From Chloroflexota bacterium (lineage in GTDB: Bacteria > Chloroflexota > Dormibacteria > Dormibacterales > Dormibacteraceae), in assembly GCA_005880345.1 (NCBI GenBank), contig VBGE01000115.1:1-10688 (forward strand): a stretch of 10,688 nucleotides of DNA, given 5' to 3'. Both the position numbers and the translations under genes were made by a program. Below are positions 6,854 through 10,688 of the stretch, piece after piece. Within the stretch, counting starts at the first letter, position 1. Each line of letters opens with the position of its first letter. A model generated the notes under the pieces. The model was given only the letters and a program-made list of their open reading frames with translations. It did not search any database and was not told the origin of the DNA.

Positions 6854-7728
6854 CGGGCAGTCCTCAGCACGACCCGCGCGCCTCCAAAGCGGGCGACCAG
6901 CACGGCCAGGAACAGCAGGTGCCCCGCCAGAACCGCAAATTGGGGGTGGATCTGCGCGCCGAGAGTCTGTGCGATCCCGAGTGCGATCCCTCCCAGGAGG
7001 GTGCCCCAGAGCGAGCCCATGCCACCGATCACGACCGCTTCGAACGCGAAGATGAGCTGCGTCGGGCCGCTGACCGGGTCGAACACCGAGCGAATCCCGA
7101 GGAACAATCCACCCAGAGCCGCGATCACGACCGCCAGCGCAGTGGCGCTCGCGTAAACCGCCCGGCTGTTGATGCCCACCAGCTCGGCAGCATCGGCGTC
7201 CTCCGCTGTAGCGCGCATCATCCAGCCGAGGCGGGTGTTCGAGAGCAGGAGCTGCAGGGCGCCGAAGACGACCACCGCGGTGACCAGGACCAGCACGCCG
7301 AGCGCCGACACCGACAGCCCGCCGGTCACCTGCCAGCTCGACGTGGTCACGGCGCCTGCGCTCCCGCCCAGGGAATGGACGTCCGGCGAGAAGGCGAGCT
7401 GCAGCAGGTTCTGGATCACGATCGACAGCCCGAATGTGGCCAGCAACGGGGTCAGGATCCCGGCCCGCAGGCTGCGCTCGAGCACGCTGAAATGGAGCGC
7501 GTATCCGAGGACAACCATCACCGGCAGTGCGATGAGAAACGCGACAAACGCGGAGACGCCGGTACGGTCGACGATGACGAGCACGATGTAGGCGCCAAGC
7601 ACCGCCACGTCGCCGTGCGCCAGGTTGATGATCCGCATCACGCCGAACATGATCGAGAGCCCGCAGGCGAGCACCGCGTAGAAGGCGCCGAGGAAGATGC
7701 CCTGCAGGATCGCGTTCAGGATCGTCAT
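6850..7728 (-). CDS. LIV-type ABC importer permease, LivH family
   Basis: Second membrane subunit of the importer, 292 residues, usual for LivH. It opens directly with a helix (LNAILQGIFLGAFYAVLACG, 4-23) and the family motif IMFGVMRIINLAHGD (26-40). Further helices are at about 43-80, 90-110, 138-163, 190-212 and 224-290, eight or so in total. The ATPase-docking loop is LGWMMRATAEDADAAELVGI, and VVIGGMGSLWGTLLGG is the conserved late segment. ATG 7728 overlaps the preceding LivF-type stop by 4 bp (ATGA) and has no strong Shine-Dalgarno site, so it relies on coupling. Confidence 0.95.
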   Translation of the reverse strand: MTILNAILQGIFLGAFYAVLACGLSIMFGVMRIINLAHGDVAVLGAYIVLVIVDRTGVSAFVAFLIALPVMVVLGYALHFSVLERSLRAGILTPLLATFGLSIVIQNLLQLAFSPDVHSLGGSAGAVTTSSWQVTGGLSVSALGVLVLVTAVVVFGALQLLLSNTRLGWMMRATAEDADAAELVGINSRAVYASATALAVVIAALGGLFLGIRSVFDPVSGPTQLIFAFEAVVIGGMGSLWGTLLGGIALGIAQTLGAQIHPQFAVLAGHLLFLAVLVARFGGARVVLRTAR

Positions 7729-8432
7729 GCGGGGCGCTTGAGGCCGAAGTACGCGCTGACCACGCGGTCGCGGTCCAGCGAGGCGGCCCGTCCTTCGAGC
7801 ACGACGCGGCCTTCGAGCAAGCAGATGACGCGGCCCGCGACCTCGAGCGCGCGGGTCAGGTCTTGCTCCACCAGGACAACCGTGGCTCCCTCGCCGATGA
7901 TGCCGCTCAGGCTGCGGTACACGGCGTCGACGACAACCGGAGCCAACCCGAGCGAAACCTCGTCGAGCAGGAGCAGGCGCGGGTTGCTCATCAGCGCGCG
8001 ACCGATGGCCACGGCCTGCTGCTCCCCGCCCGAGAGATTGGCGGCGAGCGCACGGCGGCGCGGTTGCAGCATGGGGAACACCTCGAGCACTGAGTCCACG
8101 CTCCAGCGGCCCGGACGTCGCGACGCTGCGACCCGAAGGTTCTCCATGACTGTGAGACCGCCGAACAGTCGCCGGCCCTCAGGCACCAGGGCGATGCCTC
8201 GCGACACTCTTCGATGGGCCGGCATCGAATTGATGTCTGCACCATCCATAAGGACGCGTCCGCCATGGGGCCTGTGTGCGCCGGCGATCGCGCGCAGCAG
8301 CGTCGTCTTGCCGGCGCCGTTGGCGCCGATGAGCGCAACTGTTTCGCCCTGTCCGACCTCGAACGAAACACCGCGGACTGCCTGCAGCAGGCCGTAGCGG
8401 CAGTCCAGCTTCTCGACTGCAAGCAGCGTCAC
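7725..8432 (-). CDS. ABC importer ATPase, LivF family
   Basis: Cytoplasmic ATP-hydrolysing subunit, 235 residues. Walker A is GANGAGKTT (36-44), the Q-loop region is ALVPEGRRLF (81-90) typical of LivF, the signature LSGGEQQAVAIGRAL is at 133-147, and Walker B plus catalytic glutamate LLLLDE is at 153-158 followed by the D-loop GLAP. The usual H-loop histidine is replaced by glutamine in LVEQDL (187-192), which is normal in LivF proteins. The GTG start (8430-8432) overlaps the LivG-type stop by 4 bp (GTGA). It pairs with the LivG-type subunit to form the ATPase dimer. Confidence 0.95.
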   Translation of the reverse strand: MTLLAVEKLDCRYGLLQAVRGVSFEVGQGETVALIGANGAGKTTLLRAIAGAHRPHGGRVLMDGADINSMPAHRRVSRGIALVPEGRRLFGGLTVMENLRVAASRRPGRWSVDSVLEVFPMLQPRRRALAANLSGGEQQAVAIGRALMSNPRLLLLDEVSLGLAPVVVDAVYRSLSGIIGEGATVVLVEQDLTRALEVAGRVICLLEGRVVLEGRAASLDRDRVVSAYFGLKRPA

Positions 8433-9154
8433 CTTCCGCTGCCCAGGTACGCGTCAATGACCGCCGCCTGCGAGACCACTGATTCCGGCAGGCCCTCCGC
8501 GATGATGCGGCCGGCGTCCATGCACACGAGCCGGCCGACCACCTGCAGCAGGACGTGCACGATGTGCTCGATCCACAGCACGGCGATGCCACGGTCCCTC
8601 AGGCTGGAGATCGTGATGACCAGGGCTTCCGATTCAGCGTCGGTCAGGCCGCCGCCGATCTCGTCGAGCAGGAGCACCGACGGCTCGGCGGCCAGCGCCC
8701 GCGCGAGCTCCAGGCGCTTGCGCTGCAGCAATCCCAGGCTCTCCGCTCGCCGGTTCGCCAATGGCGTCAGCGCGGTCTCGTCCAGGACGCGCAGGCACAG
8801 GTCATAAGCCTCCCCGCCGCGACGGCGGCCCTGCGCGGTCGCCGCGACCAGGACGTTCTCGAAAACCGTCATCCCGGTGAATGGTCGAGGCACCTGGTGC
8901 GTGCGGGCGATGCCGAGCCTGCAGCGCTCGGCCGCCCCTTTCGCGGTGACGTCGCGGCCGCGAAACTCCAGGGTGCCGGCGTCCGGGGCAAGCGACCCGG
9001 CGAGGACGTTGAGCAGCGTCGTCTTGCCGGCCCCGTTCGGGCCCACGATTCCGACCGCTACGCCCGCATGGAGGGCGAGGTCGACACCGTCAAGCACCGC
9101 CAGCGCGCCGAAGCGTTTGCGCACGCCGGCCGCGGCGAGGACCGCCGCTTCCAA
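8429..9154 (-). CDS. ABC importer ATPase, LivG family, with divergent signature loop
   Basis: Partner ATPase of the importer, 241 residues from TTG 9154. Walker A is GPNGAGKTT (38-46), Q-loop glutamine Q87 is in RTHQVPRPF, Walker B LLLDE is at 161-165, and H-loop histidine H197 is in WIEHIV. The LSGGQ-type signature reads LGLLQRKRLELARAL (140-154), so both the serine and the second glycine are replaced. The frame stays open far upstream (to 9490), but that stretch only mirrors the binding-protein gene. The homologous part begins at LEAAVLAAAGVRKRF, so I chose TTG 9154, 5 bp after the binding-protein stop. A CTG overlapping that stop (9161-9163) is possible but less likely. No strong Shine-Dalgarno site is seen, so translation is probably coupled. 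Confidence 0.92.
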   Translation of the reverse strand: MEAAVLAAAGVRKRFGALAVLDGVDLALHAGVAVGIVGPNGAGKTTLLNVLAGSLAPDAGTLEFRGRDVTAKGAAERCRLGIARTHQVPRPFTGMTVFENVLVAATAQGRRRGGEAYDLCLRVLDETALTPLANRRAESLGLLQRKRLELARALAAEPSVLLLDEIGGGLTDAESEALVITISSLRDRGIAVLWIEHIVHVLLQVVGRLVCMDAGRIIAEGLPESVVSQAAVIDAYLGSGR

Positions 9155-9159
9155 TTCCG

Positions 9160-10482
9160 TCAGCCGGCGGTGTAGGGCTGCAGCTGCGACGCGACCGGTA
9201 CGTTGGGGTCGGACGAGTTCTCGCAGATGACGAAGTCGATCGGCCACTTCGAGGCGCCCTGCTTCCACTGCCCGCCGATGATCGGCGTGCTGACTACGTT
9301 GGGCACAGCCGCGGTGCCCGGCCCGAAGTTGGGATTCTTGCTCCAGTCGAGGTTGCCGACAGAGGTCTCGACGGCCAGTGTCTTCATCGCGTCGCGGACC
9401 TTCGCCTTGTCCTTCGGGTTTCCGCTCGCCTTGAGGACGGCGTTCGCCACGTCGAACAGCGAAAGACTCGCGCCCAGCTGCTGGTTCCACTGCTTGCCGC
9501 TCGACGATTCGTAGCCGTCGCCCAGCTGCTTGCTCGTCATGCCGGTCAGGGACGATTTGTAGGGCCAGGTCGGCGCCCAGTAGACGCCCGAAGCCAGGCC
9601 GTTGCCGATCGGAGCCAGTGCTGTGACCTGGGACGGAAAGAGCCCGGTCTTCGCGATCTGCCCGATCTTCACATGGCTCGTGTAACCCTGCTGCTTGGCC
9701 TGGCGCCAGAACGTGGCGAAGTCAGGAGGTATGGGAAAAGTGTTGAAGATCTGGCAGTCCTCGGCGATGAACCTGGCGATCTGCGCGCTGTAATCGTTGG
9801 TGCCGTCCTCGTAGGGACCGGGGTCGATGATCGTGTAGCCGGCACTCTTCAGCAGCGGCGCGAGGGCGCCCCGGATCGCGTTGCCGTCCGCATCGTTCGG
9901 ATACATGACCCCGACCTTCTTGTTGGTCGGCACCTGCGGCCAGAGGTGGGTGTACGCGAGGAAGAACTGCAGGACGCCAAAGCAGTAGTGATAGGTCCAT
10001 TTGAACGGCGATGGCTGGCCGACCTTGCCTCCGCGGCCGAGGTACCACGCCTCCCACGGCACCACGGTGGAGATGCATGGGACGCCCGCCGCCTCGCACG
10101 CATCTGAAACCGGGTTCACCGTCTCCGGCGTCGACGTGGCGAGCATCAGGTCGACCTTCTGGGACTGGATCAGGTCGTTGGCGACCCGTGCTCCGACCGA
10201 AGACGTCGACTGGCCGTCACGCGACACGATCTCGACGGAGTAGTTGGTGCCGCCGATCGACAGGCCGCTCTGAAAAGCCTTTCGGGCCAGGCCGATGACG
10301 TAAGAATCGGGCTCGCCGAAGCCTGCCGCAGGACCGGTGATCGGGCTGACGTAGCCGATCTTGATGCTCCCCGAGGTCGTCGATGTATTCGATGTGAGGC
10401 ACGATTCCAGAGCGCCCGGGACGGCCAGGCCCCCCAGGACCAGGCCGGTGGTCTTGAGCATCTCGCGACGTGTGATGGTCAC
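9160..10482 (-). CDS. ABC importer substrate-binding lipoprotein, type-1 fold, Tat-exported
   Basis: Extracytoplasmic receptor that captures the substrate and delivers it to the LIV-type permease, 440 residues. The signal has a twin-arginine start TRREMLK (4-10), a hydrophobic stretch GLVLGGLAVPGAL (13-25) and a probable lipid-attachment Cys28 in the loose lipobox LESC. The mature protein has a Ser/Thr-rich spacer, then the Peripla_BP_6 start IKIGYVSPITGPAAGFGE (40-57), the region VDLMLATSTPETVNPVSDAC (110-129), and the second-lobe strand KKVGVMYPNDADGNAIRGAL (188-207). Start: GTG 10480-10482, with GGAGG (10490-10494) 7 nt upstream. A frame open to 10515 adds 11 residues that cross this ribosome site, so I reject it. 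It is the first gene of the six-gene operon. Family members bind amino acids, amides or aromatic acids; the ligand is not determined. Confidence 0.94.
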   Translation of the reverse strand: MTITRREMLKTTGLVLGGLAVPGALESCLTSNTSTTSGSIKIGYVSPITGPAAGFGEPDSYVIGLARKAFQSGLSIGGTNYSVEIVSRDGQSTSSVGARVANDLIQSQKVDLMLATSTPETVNPVSDACEAAGVPCISTVVPWEAWYLGRGGKVGQPSPFKWTYHYCFGVLQFFLAYTHLWPQVPTNKKVGVMYPNDADGNAIRGALAPLLKSAGYTIIDPGPYEDGTNDYSAQIARFIAEDCQIFNTFPIPPDFATFWRQAKQQGYTSHVKIGQIAKTGLFPSQVTALAPIGNGLASGVYWAPTWPYKSSLTGMTSKQLGDGYESSSGKQWNQQLGASLSLFDVANAVLKASGNPKDKAKVRDAMKTLAVETSVGNLDWSKNPNFGPGTAAVPNVVSTPIIGGQWKQGASKWPIDFVICENSSDPNVPVASQLQPYTAG

Positions 10483-10488
10483 CTGACT

Positions 10489-10497
10489 TCCTCCCTT
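10489..10497 (-). promoter_or_regulatory. Ribosome binding site that fixes the binding-protein start
   Basis: AAGGGAGGA on the minus strand, with the GGAGG core 7 nt before GTG 10482. It is the strongest Shine-Dalgarno site in the window, consistent with a receptor made in excess over the permease subunits. It rules out the upstream in-frame ATG at 10515. Confidence 0.8.
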
Positions 10498-10519
10498 GAT
10501 CAGGCCTGGCGGCAAATTG

Positions 10520-10541
10520 CTCCGTGTACCGACGATCGGAG
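10520..10541. promoter_or_regulatory. Candidate operator dyad between divergent importer and dioxygenase-like genes
   Basis: CTCCG (10520-10524) is mirrored by CGGAG (10537-10541) over a 12-bp centre. A second, smaller repeat CCGA-CGA-TCGG (10529-10539) overlaps it. The dyad covers the -10 and predicted start of the importer operon and is the size MarR dimers bind. Assignment to the PcaV-like protein is inference. The inner bases are not symmetric, so support is moderate. Confidence 0.35.
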
Positions 10542-10568
10542 TTTGCGCCAGTTCATAATGGCCGTCAA
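10540..10568 (-). promoter_or_regulatory. Predicted promoter of the importer operon
   Basis: On the minus strand: -35 TTGACG (10563-10568), 17-nt spacer, -10 CAAACT (10540-10545, three of six consensus bases). The start would be near 10533, giving a leader of about 50 nt that ends in a strong AAGGGAGGA ribosome site. On the plus strand a -10-like CATAAT (10554-10559) for the divergent gene lies inside this spacer, so the two promoters would overlap. Confidence 0.45.
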
Positions 10569-10570
10569 GG

Positions 10571-10688
10571 GTGCCGACGGAGCTGGATTTCGAGCCGCCC
10601 TACCTGTTTCCTGACTACCGCGCGACGCGCCTGCGTGCACCGCGCCACGAGCCCGTGCGCCTGCCCGACGAGTGGTTCCACCACACAC
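10571..10688 (+). CDS. Start of an intradiol dioxygenase-like gene (resembles protocatechuate 3,4-dioxygenase beta), cut by window edge
   Basis: Only 39 codons are in the window, open to the edge. GTG 10571 is the first start after an in-frame TAA (10556-10558). The segment PPYLFPDYRATRLRAPRHEP (9-28) followed by VRLPDEWFHHT resembles the N-terminal arm (PCDO_beta_N) of protocatechuate 3,4-dioxygenase beta subunit, which typically has a Tyr-rich start, then Y-x-S/T-x-x-x-R-x-P and a run toward a TGP motif. If right, the enzyme opens the protocatechuate ring between the two hydroxyls. No iron-ligand residue is inside the window, so this rests on a short match. Ribosome site is weak (AAGG directly before GTG). 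It is divergent from the importer operon with 88 bp between start codons. Confidence 0.5.
   Translation, partial: MPTELDFEPPYLFPDYRATRLRAPRHEPVRLPDEWFHHT

Noticed and set aside
6919..8397. Plus-strand open frame of 492 codons opposite the LivH- and LivF-type genes
   Set aside because: It crosses two well-supported genes, has no recognisable domain and has skewed Arg/Ser/Pro composition. It is a shadow of G/C third positions.
9155..9490. N-terminal extension of about 110 residues on the LivG-type ATPase
   Set aside because: It is encoded out of frame within the binding-protein gene, is low-complexity, and homology to LivG begins only just after the binding-protein stop.
10500..10688. Minus-strand open frame of 62 codons at the right edge
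   Set aside because: It has no recognisable content, crosses the predicted importer promoter, and lies opposite the dioxygenase-like start.

Overview
The window is GC-rich DNA with G or C at most third codon positions, frequent GTG and TTG starts, tightly overlapping genes, and a promoter that fits a leaderless message. The regulator and ECF sigma types look actinobacterial. I infer a high-GC, soil-type Actinomycetota or a close Terrabacteria relative, chromosomal. I see no mobile element, RNA gene or CRISPR array.

Left part (1-2444). An amino-acid permease of the APC superfamily runs leftward off the edge (1-957). It is divergent from a MurR/RpiR-family regulator (1055-1954). Their 97-bp gap holds a good promoter for the permease and a perfect inverted repeat over its -10 and start site, the natural operator for the regulator. 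An ECF-type sigma factor (1860-2444, minus) converges on the regulator gene and overlaps its 3' end by 95 bp.

Middle part (2494-5396, plus). A MarR-family regulator, a class-III PLP aminotransferase and a PaaK-type acyl/aryl-CoA ligase form one apparent operon. The ligase is about 65 residues short and seems to have lost a block inside its C-terminal domain. Its substrate, and the aminotransferase's, cannot be read from sequence.

Right part (5419-10482, minus). This is a compact six-gene operon, in transcription order: Tat-type substrate-binding lipoprotein, LivG-type ATPase, LivF-type ATPase, LivH-type permease, LivM-type permease, MarR regulator. Junctions are 4-bp stop/start overlaps, a 5-bp gap or a 20-bp overlap, so the genes are probably co-transcribed and translationally coupled. 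The MarR protein resembles PcaV, the protocatechuate-responsive repressor of Streptomyces. Divergent from the operon, at the right edge, is the beginning of a gene (10571 onward) whose first 39 residues resemble the N-terminus of protocatechuate 3,4-dioxygenase beta subunit.

Taken together, the right two thirds read best as an aromatic-acid uptake and degradation locus. A LIV-type ABC importer takes up the acid, a PcaV-like repressor senses it, a ring-cleavage enzyme lies beside it, and a CoA ligase and transaminase lie nearby. The link to aromatics is an inference from family resemblance and gene order. I find no new defence system or obviously unprecedented machinery. The points most worth a second look are the aromatic-importer hypothesis, the internally shortened ligase, the RpiR regulator with an altered sugar-phosphate site, and the two divergent control regions.
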